From positions 14,823,501 through 14,887,500 of the forward strand of contig OX344762.1 in NCBI GenBank assembly GCA_947034895.1: a DNA stretch of 64,000 nucleotides, in the 5' to 3' direction. Shown here piece by piece: positions 37,060-47,767 of this stretch. Position numbers and translations under genes: made by a program. Source of the stretch: Rhytidiadelphus loreus. Lineage: Eukaryota; Streptophyta; Bryopsida; Hypnales; Hylocomiaceae. The notes beneath the pieces are model-generated. The model did not search any database and was not told the DNA's origin. It saw only the letters and a program-made list of their open reading frames with translations. The number at the start of each line of letters is the position of its first letter. The stretch's first letter is position 1.

Positions 37060-37118
37060 TTATCTTTGGGTCGAGGATAATTGTGGAGGATGTGTGTTAT
37101 CTTTGGGTCGAGGATAAT
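37060..37118. repeat. Two A-type palindromes before the small cargo gene
   Basis: Copies at 37,060-37,080 and 37,098-37,118 read TTATCTTTG/CGAGGATAA around GGT, one mismatch between arms, in a 38-bp direct repeat. They sit between the HAD exon and a splice acceptor at 37,152, so probably in an intron. Confidence 0.8.
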
Positions 37119-37152
37119 TGTGGGGGATGTGTGCTCACTTCTATTGCTATAG

Positions 37153-38076
37153 GTCGGAGGATCCGTTCTACACTTTCTCCAACAGAGGGAACCACTGATG
37201 AGGAGCTTGCTGTCTGGATCGGACATGTCACTTTCAATGAGGTCCGGCTCGATTGGAGGGAGCTTCGTGCCGTCCTCCTATTCTAAACCTTACTTCCTGG
37301 GCTCGGCCACCGATGCAGCTTCGGCGGCCATCGACTTCTCAAAGGGGAATGTGGAGGAAGGCGAGGTAGATAGTCCACCTAGTCGGGGTCCCGTGAGGAC
37401 ACCGATTTGCTCACCGTCGCCGATGAAGAGGGCCAGCTCCACCCCAAGTCGATTGCGTTCACAGTCGCCGACTTTGCGAACCCCAAACACACCGCACAGG
37501 AAATTGTATGCGGATGACGAAGAGCGGGGTATGGATCCTCGTCTCGAGGATGAAGTGCTGTTGCCAGTGACAATCCCACATCAAGCTATCTAGAGCGTGG
37601 AGTTGAATGTGGATCCCAAGGTTGGGGATCGGATCAATGCGGTACCGATGGGTGCATGCAGTGCACAACAGGTTCCACGCCTCGTAGAGATTCCTATCTC
37701 GTTCCCCTCCATGTCCATGGGCGGAGTATCTTTTCCTTCGGTTGTACCTATTTCCCACCGAACGACTCTTCGAGACATACGGCGCACAAATTACACACGA
37801 TCGACAACAATTGCCGATCCGTACATAAGCACTGTAAATAGATCGATACCACGGCCGCCTCCTCGAGGTTCTAGGTCTCTTTTCAATACCGAGATTCCGC
37901 GACGTGAACGAAAGCGGAAGAAAGAGGCCAATGATTTAATGATGATGGGGATGTTCAATACTTTCAGTAAAGACAGTGGATCACCCAAGCCTTCTCGACA
38001 CGAGGATATCTTCAGAGGATTGGCCAAGTTGAAAGCCTTGGAAGCAGCCAAGGAGGCAACAAATAGCAGTTCTTAA
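37153..38076 (+). pseudogene. Small Ser-Pro-rich cargo protein of element A, one in-frame stop
   Basis: Coding starts in phase at an acceptor (TTGCTATAG) at 37,152 and is open to TAA at 38,074-38,076 except for TAG at 37,591-37,593. Conserved with element B is EEGEVDSPP, a run, then CSPSPMKRASS and RKLY. Numerous SP and TP dipeptides look like proline-directed phosphorylation sites. The C-terminal half is basic (RRERKRKKEA) and ends in an Ala-rich helix (LAKLKALEAAKEA). An A-type palindrome at 37,534-37,552 is embedded in the coding sequence. The upstream exon is not identified; it may be alternatively spliced from the HAD gene. No known family. Confidence 0.6.
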
Positions 38077-38534
38077 TCCAAGCATGATGGTTTGCTGAGT
38101 GATCCTCATTCATAGTGGTCTGCGCTTTGTGGAAGGATCATTACTATTAATAGAATATTCATTCATATACAAAAAACAATTTTTAGTAAGAGTGAGTGCT
38201 CTCTGCGCACATAGCCTTTATATTTTGACACAAGACATTCAATCATTAGACTAGCAAGATTAGATATACCGGGATTTCATTTTCTAGGAAGTGAAGTATA
38301 TAGAGAAGTGAGAGAAGTTTATTCAAGTAAATTCATGTTCTTCAATGTAAAGGGACACACTTTTATAAATATTACATCTTATTACACAACTCATGTGGAA
38401 TTGCATTTTGCACATTCTCGTTTCTTAATTGTTTTGGTGTGGGATTGCTCTAAGCCTTCTAACGACTTGCCTATTTTTATCTTCGCCTTCAACAATTTAT
38501 CTTTGAATGGAGGAGCCTTAAGTTCTCAAAATGA

Positions 38535-38571
38535 CCATATTGTCTCAATTTAATGAATATGGCCTTCTAGG
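38535..38571 (-). repeat. Right terminal inverted repeat of element A
   Basis: Inverted match to 20,467-20,503, reading outward ATTGAATATGG-type core then CCTTCTAGG. This is the innermost part of the right junction with the host sequence. Confidence 0.9.
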
Positions 38572-40224
38572 AGTGTCTCGTTTCTTCACGCCTGGTTTGA
38601 CAGACCGCTTCAGTAAGTGTCTACGATCTAAAAGTCCTAGGATCTGGCGAGTTTGTCTATCAATGGCTCCGATAGAAGATGACCACAGTCGAACAGTTTC
38701 ACGAATCTATGACAATATGTATGCCTGGGATTCAGTAGTCGGTACTATACTAGAAGTTGAGTTCATTCTCGGTAAAAGAAGGTATCCTAGTTATTGGAAA
38801 ATTACAACAGATGAGGTCATGAACCTCATTATGCAAAGATATATAGTTTGAACTACTGACCAATTGGTAACCTCTGAAGCGATGTAGTGGCGATACCTTC
38901 TGAACTTTTCAGTAACAACAAACAACGATGATAGTACGATGTTCAAGACTACGCGAAGGAGAAGGTCAAGGACTACTTCTAATAACAGATCGATGAATAC
39001 GGTTGCTACATATGTGAACACTTCTCAATCACATTTCTGGACAATGGTCTGCATAATTTTGATGTCACTTCTATGCATGTACAGGTCTGCAAATAGGTGC
39101 AACAGTAACGACAACGGTCTAGTGCTAAACTGCTAATCGTGGCTGATTTCAGTAATGGAGAACTGAGATAGTCAAGGCTGATGATAACAAATCTAATGTC
39201 ATTCACATTCAACTGTGCCGGCAGAAAACTACAGTATTGGAAGGAAGCTATATGAACACTACTCTTCAACTTTGGGACTACGTACTAGTGAACTTCACTT
39301 TGTTGCGTACTAATTTGTGAGGCTGTAAAACGAATGGTGACTGAGGTGGATTACTGCACTACAAACCATTCCTTTTTATTCATCTTCTTGGAGTGTTTCA
39401 CAAGGAGGTACTACAAACTTCTTGAATGCAATTGACGGCTTCAGTTCAATTGGCACATTACAAATATAATTGATATGAATGCATGTGTGCTAAGGTGGAT
39501 TCTTTGTACAGGTAGCTAAGACTAATCCCTACTGTAGGTTTTGTACATGCTACTTCTAGCAGCAATGTGCTCCTGTAAGATGCACTATTGAATTTCCCAT
39601 GCCAAAGAGTATTCCTGAATTTGTTGTTTGTACAGAAGCACTCTTTAGAGGTAGGCATCACATTTTCCTCTAGGCATCTTTGTACTAAGTATTGCCAATG
39701 AAGTTCTTCATTGGTTTGGTGTCTACATTGAAGAATCAGCTGACAATGTCTTGAATTGAAAATTCCTTGTTCACGAAATCTCACTACTTAGTGACAAGTG
39801 TAATTCTTTTTTGCCTTGCCCTCTACACTTCGTCTTGACACAATGCATGTTTGTCGTACATCTATAATAATTGTTGAGTATTGACAGAATTGTACCAAAA
39901 ATAATCCAAACATAGTGACGGCAGCATACGTACAACTGTCCTTGCCGGGGCAGCAAGCTACTATAGGACAATTTTTTTTTCTATCATGCTATTGATACTA
40001 TGAATGGGCACACAAAATTTTGTGCTTTTCCAGACATCTCTCGCCATCTCCATTTACTGAAAAATATTGTCGCTGTATTTGAGGAAGGCCTTTGATTTTT
40101 CCAATAGAACACTCTCCCACCTGTCTCCACAAAAAAGGATGGATGAAAAAATGACTGAAGTTATGACCGGCACTACTTCCCTTCTGTGCGTCGTCCACAT
40201 TTTGGACGTCGACACGCTTAGGGG
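38572..40224. other. Right flank of element A within the piggyBac-like element
   Basis: No confident gene. An open frame from about 38,571 to 38,851 (+) gives protein-like sequence (MAPIEDDHSRTVSRIYDN) and follows the element A junction, so it may be the continuation of a gene cut by A. The remaining 1.3 kb has no long frame. The right end (40,205-40,224) reads as a piggyBac-like terminus next to TTAA. Confidence 0.35.
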
Positions 40225-40457
40225 TTAATCCTTAAAGGACAAAGGGATGACCTTAGATATCATCCCTTTCCATTACCGTGTGAATCATGGGCTTTAGAAA
40301 TACCAATAACACTCATTAGAAGTCAAACTACTATAAAAGACCTCCCCTATTCACAACAAAATTTTGAGGATGAATAGTTACACTTCTATCCTACTAGAAG
40401 GATCCCCTATCATCCATCATCAGACGCCAAACATCCTCCTCAACGTTTAAGGGTTAA
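40225..40457. mobile_element. Possible ~230-bp MITE
   Basis: Starts TTAATCCTTAAAGGACAAAG and ends, inverted, TTAACCCTTAAACG. The ends resemble those of the insertion at 18,856-19,388. No coding region. Its left end shares the TTAA with the proposed piggyBac-like terminus, so one of the two calls may be wrong. Confidence 0.35.
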
Positions 40458-41049
40458 AGATTTTAGCATTTTTTAATGAATTTTAACTCTCCTTTATACA
40501 ATCTTTGTTGAGGACCTCATACCATTTTCTTTCTAAAATGCAATCATCAAGTATAAAAAGCCTATTTTTAGGTATTGAATACAATGATTCCTTTTGTGCA
40601 CTTCAAATGTGCATTGCTTCACCTTTGAGGTTTTAGGGCAGGTTTAGGGTTTCCAACATGTGGACAGATGATAAGCCTGATTCAAGGGCTCTGTTAAATG
40701 ATTGAAAAATTCTCATTCCCATTAGAGAAAATTTGGCCCTTGTAGAAGGCCATTTGACTTTTGATTGATGTGTGAATTAGGGGAAAATGTTTTTGTAATC
40801 CCCAATCCTATATGGCACACTAGGTGATCATTTGGGTCTAAAAAATATATTTTTAATTAATTTTTAATTTTTTTCTTGTAATTGCACATTTTCATGCATT
40901 AAAACAAGCCTTGTGCAAGGGCTACATTTCTTCAAATGCTCACTAATAGTGGATTTTTCTTTTTTTTTCAATTGTGGTCCCTAATTGCTAGTTTTGATTG
41001 CCAAATGCATCACTTGGATTTGACATCCTTGCTCCAAGAAAAGAAAAAA
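40458..41049. other. AT-rich spacer
   Basis: No gene or repeat unit recognised. Contains TTTTAGGGCAGGTTTAGGGT, a weak telomere-box-like motif, near 40,631-40,650. Confidence 0.4.
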
Positions 41050-41969
41050 AGAAAAACTAAACCCCCAAAGTCCCAATGACTTTTTTCCATCAAAAAATAC
41101 TAAAAATAGTATCATTTCTATTGCAAAGAGAAAAAAATAAACCCAAAAGCCTATTTTTTTTGCACATCTAACCATAAGATCTAGTATGGTTGTATTAGAC
41201 ATAGTGCAAGAATGTGTGGAAGAAATTTCAGGAACTTTGACCACAAAGATTGCAAGATATGTGCATTTAAAGCAAAGAAAACAAATTTTTTGGCACCTTG
41301 CTCAACAAGATTTTTGGCTTTTAATCTTCTTTAATTCAAATTGTTGCACTACTAATTTTAAACCTCTAATTTTTTATTATGAAGAACTAAATTGAGACCT
41401 TAGGAAAATAAATTTTAAATTGAAACAAACTAATCTCAATGGTGAGATTGTTCTAGAAAGAGATCTTAACTTTGTGAAACTTTTTTTTTTTAAATTGTAA
41501 AAATTGAGTATAGAAATGAATCTTACAAGTTATTTTTTCAAAAAGATGCTTTGATTGTCTAAGAAAGTAAGATTGTCTATAGGGTTCACACAACAAATCC
41601 AAATGGAATGAATCAAAGCTTCTCATGTAGACACTACAAGAAAATGGAAGAAAAAATGACTGCAATAAACGACTGCAAAGCAGTCATTGTGGTCACATAC
41701 GACTGTAAAACGACTAAGGGCCCTCAAGTCATTATGGTCAAGTCATTTATGTATACGACTGCGTTTGTATTATCACCATCCATTTCTACCTTGGATGTAG
41801 GAGTGGATGAAAAAGAAAGAAAAAAGGAGTGAAGAAAGAAGGAATAAAGAAATAGGGAAGTTGACTGGACACAATGGAAGTAATTCTGCAGTCATTTTGC
41901 AGTCACTTTGCAACAGCAATGGACCCCTTTTAAATCTGACATGGACATCCACGTCAGCAGTCAATTTGT

Positions 41970-42250
41970 TTTCTAAAATCTTTGAAATTTGAATATTATT
42001 TTCTGAAATCTATAATTATATTCTAAAATCTCTGAAATGTGAATTTTATTTTTTGAAATCTAGGATTATATCCTAAAATCTAGGAAATTTGAATATTATT
42101 TTCTGAGATCTAAGATTATACTCTAAAATTTACAAAATTTGAATATTATTTTCTGAGATCTAGGATTATATTCGAAAATCTAGGATCTTTGAATATTATG
42201 ATTTGAAATCTAGGATTATAATCTAAATCTAGCAATTTTGTGAATATTAT
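41970..42250 (+). repeat. 50-bp tandem array inside the CACTA element
   Basis: GAATATTAT starts at 41,991, (GAATTTTAT) 42,041, 42,091, 42,141 and 42,191, a regular 50-bp period, with AAATCTAGGATTATA in each unit. Five to six units, moderately diverged. Non-coding. Confidence 0.8.
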
Positions 42251-42818
42251 TTTCTAAAATCTAAAAGAATTGAAGATTATTTTAAAGATGCTATGAAATG
42301 TACAAAATGAGTACACCATATACCATATACAAATATATAATACACAATATACCATACACAAATATATAATATACAATATACTATATTTTGCATATGTCAA
42401 ATGGCTTCTTAAGCCACTTAGTGTGTGGATATGAAGAGCTCAAATGACAAGCCTTTTATACAAGTGGGTGGTAGGAGGCAAGACAAACATTATGGGACTT
42501 GTAAAATTCTAAAATAGTAGTAAAGTAGTGACACAATGAGCCCAAAAGATGCAATCACTGCCATTAGTTGCTCCCCCACAACCGTTGATCTCAAAAAAAC
42601 TCTGATATGCATTTGCATATGCTGATACGGATACATTGATATGGATACATTACGCTAATATGAATACGAATACAATATGTTGATGCAAATACGGATGTAG
42701 ATACGTACATACAAATATGGATACGGATACATACTAATATGCATACGGATACATACTTGGAAAACATTGACTTATTCCATATTGATTGTAAGATCATTTG
42801 TTTCTCAAAATTACAAAA

Positions 42819-42911
42819 GAGGGGAGGAGGGGGAGGGGGAGGGGGGAGGTTCTATAAAAATTTAATTAAAAATAATTCTGAATTTCTGAATTTGGGGGGG
42901 GCTGGGGGTGG
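42819..42911 (+). repeat. G-rich runs with quadruplex potential
   Basis: A block of G-runs (GAGGGGAGGAGGGGGAGGGG and on) at 42,819-42,850 and a second (GGGGGGGGCTGGGGGTGG) near 42,894-42,911 lie in otherwise AT-rich CACTA interior. Each has at least four runs of two or more G. Sequence potential only. Confidence 0.6.
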
Positions 42912-45198
42912 TTGATAATTAATTAAGGAATGAAATTAATTAATGAGCTCATTGTGACTTTGTCACAATGAGCTCAAAAGATGCAGTTTACTACACAAAA
43001 GTCATTACGTAGTCGCTTTAGACGAAATTGCAGTCAAAATACAGTTGCACAGTTTACTCACTTTTGACTATGGCCTCCACAATGGAATTGATTAAGTCCA
43101 CATTGGAAGTTTACCAATGTTGTGAACAAAAAATAATGGATGAAACATAGACATTGTAAAAGTTTTCAACCTAGTTCCATAAAACTTGGAATGAAAAATT
43201 GTTTTTCTATCTCTTAGAGATGCTAAGTGTCATCTAAAATTTAGTTTTTGGCCTTTGCATTGTTAATCTAATTTAATTTTTTCAGTTTGTTTTAATAAAA
43301 AAAACATTAGTAAATAGAGAGAAAAATCAAAAGAGAAATAAGCTGAATAATAAGTTGTGCATTATAATGCTTGCAAATGTCAAACTTAAACAATTTTTAC
43401 CAATAGGTTCAATAAATCCAAAAATAATAAAAATTCCAAGAAAAATTCATCAAGAATATACATCTTGATCTCATTACATGCAAGAATTTTTTTTTTCCAT
43501 TTTATAGTTTTCTTAATTGATCAAAATGAACAAAATAGACAAACTTTGGAGATTTTAAGCATAAATACCTAATTAGTATGTCCAAAAAGTAAGACCCTTA
43601 CCATAAATTGAAAGGTGTATGTTTTTTAGAACTTCAAAATGTAAATTTTGAATCATATGAATTGTATGAAAGTAATGAAAAGACAATAATGCAAATGAAC
43701 AAAAATCAATAGTGCCATATTAGTAGGAGTTTAAAATGAACCTTGAAGTTTACCTTGACTAAAATAATAATATATACCAACAAAGCAAAAAGGCCACCAA
43801 GAATGCACAATTTTAAAGAAAAGAACAAGATTTTTTTTTTCTTAAGGTTATTTTTTTAGAAAAGATAAACAAAGAGTAGAGAAATTAGAAAGATAAAAGA
43901 TCTTCAAAGAAATGAAGAAGACAAGAAAAAAGGAAAAAATAAATTAAATAAAATTACAAGAAGTAAAAACTGGAAAATAATTAAAAAAAACATAAAAAAT
44001 AATAAAATATTGAAAATAGAGTAATTATTATTATTTTCTAAAGTAAGTTGAAGAAAATTACAATTCATGAAATAGAAGTAAAAAGAAGAAGAGGATGTAA
44101 AAGAAGAAAAGGGATAGGAAGAGAAAAAAAGATAAAACAATTTTTTTAAAGGATACAACATCATCTCTAAGTTGCATCCATTAATAATCAAGGAAGCACA
44201 TGACAATACCCTTTCAAATTGTGTTTTATTGAGTTTTCTATTTCAAAAAGGTGTAGTGACAATTCACTCATTTCATAGTCGCACTATAGTGAAACCCTTT
44301 TTGGAAGGAAATTTGCCTTTCAGCCATGTCTTTTTTTCTACCCATTTTCTTTTTCTTTTTCCAACATGAAGTTGTAACTTCCCAGAATTGAGTTGTTGGG
44401 GTTCTTAGAGTCATTTTCTAGTCACATTGAAGTCACTTTCTAGTCGCATTGGAGTGACGGACAGTCATATATTATGACTACATTGCACGAAATACAATGG
44501 ATGAAACTTTCCCCTCATGGACTTTTCGTCCTACAGTTGCACTCCCAACTGTAGAATGACTCCGTTACAATAATTCTCACAGCATTGGTGCAATTAGGGA
44601 GCCTGAATCATTCTTTAGTCATTTTGGTCAAGTAGTCATTCTTTGCAGTCACATTTTTGCCCATTTTCTTGTAGTGAGATAAAAACACAATCTATGAGAA
44701 ACTAATTTTACAAAAATTAGTTTAAATTTTTGTGAGTATTTTTTCTGTTCATTGAATTAAATTCTAGACCTATTGTCACATAACTTTTGCTCCTAGGCAC
44801 TGATTGAAAGGATAATTATATTTCTAAAAAGCTAATGTTTCTAACTTTACAAAAAGTTTCAGAAATCACGATGAATATTGAGACCATAGAAGCTTGTCCA
44901 AGATCCATTTTGTTCCATATAGGGGCAATAGGACTTTACAAGGTAATCGGCCTCAAAACATCATATTCATTAAAATGGGAGTTTTCCAATGGAATGGGAG
45001 TTCTACAAGCTTCATTAACTAAGAATGCAATAAGAATTTCAAGCCACCACCAGAAGAACAAAATACATTAATAGACAAACATAGACAATATGTGCAGAAG
45101 TAAAATTATAATAGCAATGTATTTAGTATTATGGAGGCCTGAACATGATGCTATCTATATATACTATGAATGCGATACGATGATGCTAACTTCACACG

Positions 45199-45996
45199 CT
45201 ATGACTGTGACCTACTCCTCAATATTTGCATTGCCTTCAATATTTCTGGCCCTCGACTATATCCTGTACTCCTAGCAGATAATTGTTGCGCAATCTCTTG
45301 CAGTTGTTTCTTTAAGGACCTCAGCTCCCAAGCATCCCACGTAGGAGTTCTAAAATGAAGAGGAGGCAATCCATCATTTCTTTTGCATTGCCGTTTTACG
45401 ATATCCAAAGATGACAGACGAGGCAGTGCATCTTCAACTCTTGCATTCCACTTCTCCAACTCTATACTCTTTATGCCTTTGGAAGTGTTACCCGTGATGG
45501 CAATAGAGTTAGGCATTGAATTCTCCACTTCAGCTATTGCATACCGCTTCTCCAATGGTATACTCTTGACGCCTTTGGAAGTGTTGTCCAACATGGCAAC
45601 AGATATAGGCATTGAATCCTCCACCTACCAAAACCAAGAAAATAAGACTTTCATTATCTACAATGTCTACAATGCGAACAATAAAGACAGACACAATTGC
45701 TGAAACATTCCACTCAATCACAGATAACACACCTCCATAAAGGCCACCACACCCGCTTCTTCATTGTAGAGCCTCCTTTGCGTTTCCAAATTGACAACAG
45801 GCCGATCCCGCGTTGTTTGTGAACGAGATTTTAGAGGAGATGGAGAGTGCATTACTTTGGGGCGCTTCCCTCCATTGGGAGGACTATCAACAACGCCATC
45901 GTCTATGTCCATCATTGAAAAATCCATTGTCGACTGTGCAGTGGCCTCGGAGTACATGACATGCCGAATCACTAGGGCCACAACATTCCTAAACTC
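45199..45996 (-). CDS. Small Ser-Pro-rich cargo protein of element B
   Basis: First visible exon 45,996-45,733, from an acceptor (TGCCTAG) to a GTGTGT donor; second exon 45,624-45,199, from a TTGGTAG acceptor to TAG. Phases agree (0/0). The exon 1 product holds MDIDDGVVDSPPNGG and MHSPSPLKSRS with RRLY, matching the small protein of element A. Exon 2 contains two ~30-residue repeats (NTSKGVKSI / NTSKGIKSI) and a helical C-terminus (SLKKQLQEIAQQL). The true start is uncertain: an ATG occurs at 45,957, but coding potential begins at the acceptor, so an upstream exon probably exists. No stops inside. Function unknown; conservation in both elements suggests a role in the element's life cycle. Confidence 0.6.
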
Positions 45997-46129
45997 CTAG
46001 GCACAACACAAAAATAATCCAGTGCAAATATGAATGATGAATTTCATTTTATTTTATTTGACAATAATAATTACATTTTAAGGTGTACCCTCTCACCACA
46101 ACTACGTCATCTACAAATTTCTAGATTTC

Positions 46130-47609
46130 CTATAGACATCGTTCCGGAGGCGGACAAGGACGGAAATAGATGTCTTCTTTGGTGAGCTCCTTGCGCTTCG
46201 TTGCGCGCGTCGTGCGTGGTTCCAGGAAAAGAATGACACGCCCGAAATCATCCACTTTCCGTTTAGTATGAAGTCTATTGGAGACCGCGAGCGCCCTCTG
46301 CAGTTCCTTGTACATGGATTGGTCGAGATGATGCTTGAGGTGAATCCCCCCCACAGCATTGTCTCTACGGAAAGAAAAAAATTCCCACGGCCTCTCTACA
46401 TGCAGTCTCCTAATCCAAGGCAGGAGTTCAAATATGAGAACCCCGTCTCTCGACCCCTTTCCGACAAAACACCACGAGTCTAGGAGCACTACGTTCGAGG
46501 GATCATTCATGAAGTGTTTCTCTGGGCTGTCGTCCACTATTATAGTATTCTCCGGCGTGAAGATGGACCCCTTTAGTTTGTACAACCTCTCCAATGGCTT
46601 GAGAAACATGTCCTTGCGCGATCCCCTCAACCTGTAGTTCTTTAGCATGCCATTCCCGTCTCTGGATTTCATGACGGTACATTGTTCTTGGCCGAGGACA
46701 CCGAAGGGGGGCGTCAGGCCGTGGAAGAGAAAATCAACAGCGAGCTGGGCGTACCATTGATCCATGGAGCTCCAGATTACGACGTTTGCGAAGGAGGTCA
46801 ATTCCCGCACGAACCTTCTTACATGGGGTCGGAAAGTGACCCTTTCCATCGGGAAGATGAACCTCTCCGCTCTCAGGACTACCTCATAAAGAGAGCACAC
46901 TCTCCTTTCTTTTATGTGATATCTCATATCATCACAAAAGCAAAGAAGTCCATTCAGATCAAGAACGACATTGAGCCACTTCTTATTGAATCTGGATGTG
47001 AACGGACTACGAATATGCACATCCGCCACAATATCACCTACGACTCCCTCACTGGTCCCCTGCTCATAAGTAACATAGACACATCCAAAATTAAACCGGG
47101 TCAAACTCAATTGCGAAGGATACACCGAAGTGGGGCTTAACAGACTGGAGAACACATCGATGAGGCGAACAAAAAATCAATATTCTGAAGTTCAAACCAA
47201 GGTCAGCCCCCACAACATGCACAACACTACAAAGATGGCAAAGTACTTACCGCATCTTCCAGCGAAGCATTTGGAGGAGACGATTGAGGATCTTCTTGTT
47301 CACCGCAAGGAACAACATCAATCGAAACCTCCGCCACTTTGTGTATGACTTCGAGATCCTCCACGACATCGGGGATGACTTCAAGATCCTCCACGACATC
47401 GGGGATGACTTCGAGAACCTCCACGACATCGGGAATGACTTCGAGAACCTCTGCATCGTGTTGAGGAAGAGGATCATCGTGAACCTGATCAGCCGTAGGA
47501 CACGAAGGAGACGCCTCTGGTGGAGAGTCATCCATAACAGGGCCAAGACATGGAGCACCAAAGTCGAGACATTCAGACCCTGCGACTGTGGAAATTGAAC
47601 ACGACAAAG
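46130..47609 (-). CDS. FCP1-like HAD phosphatase domain of element B with acidic repeat exon
   Basis: The exon 47,609-47,251 has acceptor and GTAAGTAC donor signals and encodes an acidic segment with four ~10-residue repeats (VIPDVVEDLE). It joins in phase to 47,059-46,130, which carries VLDLNGLLC (motif I, second Asp replaced by Asn as in A), VVIWSSM (motif II) and NTIIVDDSPEKHF (motif III/IV), with stop TAG. The phase at 47,609 fits a donor at CCAG-GTTGTTCC near 47,793 in the ParB-like exon, so one long ParB-like plus HAD gene is likely. The intervening intron would hold a B-type palindrome at 47,747-47,767. The extended basic tail after the domain (TRATKRKELTKED) is absent in A. Confidence 0.65.
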
Positions 47610-47746
47610 CTGCGGTAAGAAAAACAAATATATTACAATGTCTCACGAGAGGAGAAAATGATACAAAATGCGTGTGGTTGGCCTACCCTAGAACTAACTG
47701 AAAGTGTCAGTGCTAGTCAAACTAATACACGCACAGCGGAAGGAGC

Positions 47747-47767
47747 TTCAACTCGAGTCGAGTTGAA
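47747..47767. repeat. B-type palindrome in probable intron 3
   Basis: Arms TTCAACTCG and CGAGTTGAA are perfect around AGT. It lies between the third exon of the ParB-like gene and the acidic-repeat exon. Confidence 0.85.

Larger units (their letters stand above)
20467..38571. mobile_element. Element A: 18.1-kb cargo-bearing DNA transposon
   Basis: Defined by terminal inverted repeats at 20,467-20,503 and 38,535-38,571 (36 of 37 positions identical). Order from left: subterminal TIR copy; DUF7869-type transposase (minus); palindrome array; about 5 kb of AT-rich DNA with a telomere-like tract; G+C-rich leader; second palindrome array; ParB/DGQHR-like plus HAD gene (plus); small Ser-Pro-rich gene (plus); right TIR. 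About 30 copies of a private palindrome lie inside and none that I found lie outside. The target duplication is ambiguous, because CTAG spans both junctions: TA or CTAG both fit. The near-identical TIRs and open transposase suggest a young insertion. Same architecture as element B, inverted. Confidence 0.8.
8865..40224. mobile_element. Decayed piggyBac-like element split by two insertions
   Basis: A piggyBac-family transposase relic lies near the left end, so I looked for TTAA-flanked termini. TTAA occurs at 8,861-8,864 and at 40,225-40,228. Inside the right TTAA the inverted end reads CCCCTAAGCGTGTCGACGTC, the TTAA-CCC start typical of piggyBac. The left end (TCCTTTAGTGGTCGTAGTC) matches only loosely. 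Subtracting the 7.2 kb and 18.1 kb insertions leaves a core of about 6.1 kb, plausible for this superfamily. The left terminus is the weak point; it could be coincidental. Confidence 0.4.
41632..44676. mobile_element. Non-autonomous CACTA (CMC/EnSpm) transposon
   Basis: Begins CACTACAAGAAAATGG and ends with its inverse, CCATTTTCTTGTAGTG, giving a 16-bp perfect TIR. A 3-bp target duplication AGA flanks it (41,629-41,631 and 44,677-44,679), the length expected for this superfamily. Subterminal GACTGCAAA/TTTGCAGTC motifs recur at both ends. No transposase or TNP-like frame is present in the 3,045 bp, so it would depend on an autonomous partner. Confidence 0.9.
41050..44930 (+). repeat. Dispersed repeat family R1, copy 4, split by a CACTA element
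   Basis: The segments 41,050-41,631 and 44,677-44,930 read as one R1 copy in the strand of copy 2: ATTTCTATTGCAAAGAG, ATGTGTGGAAGAAATTTCA, AATCAAAGCTT on the left, then CTATGAGAAAC, ATTGTCACATAACTTTTGC and CAAGATCCATTTTGT on the right. The CACTA element lies exactly between. Confidence 0.65.
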
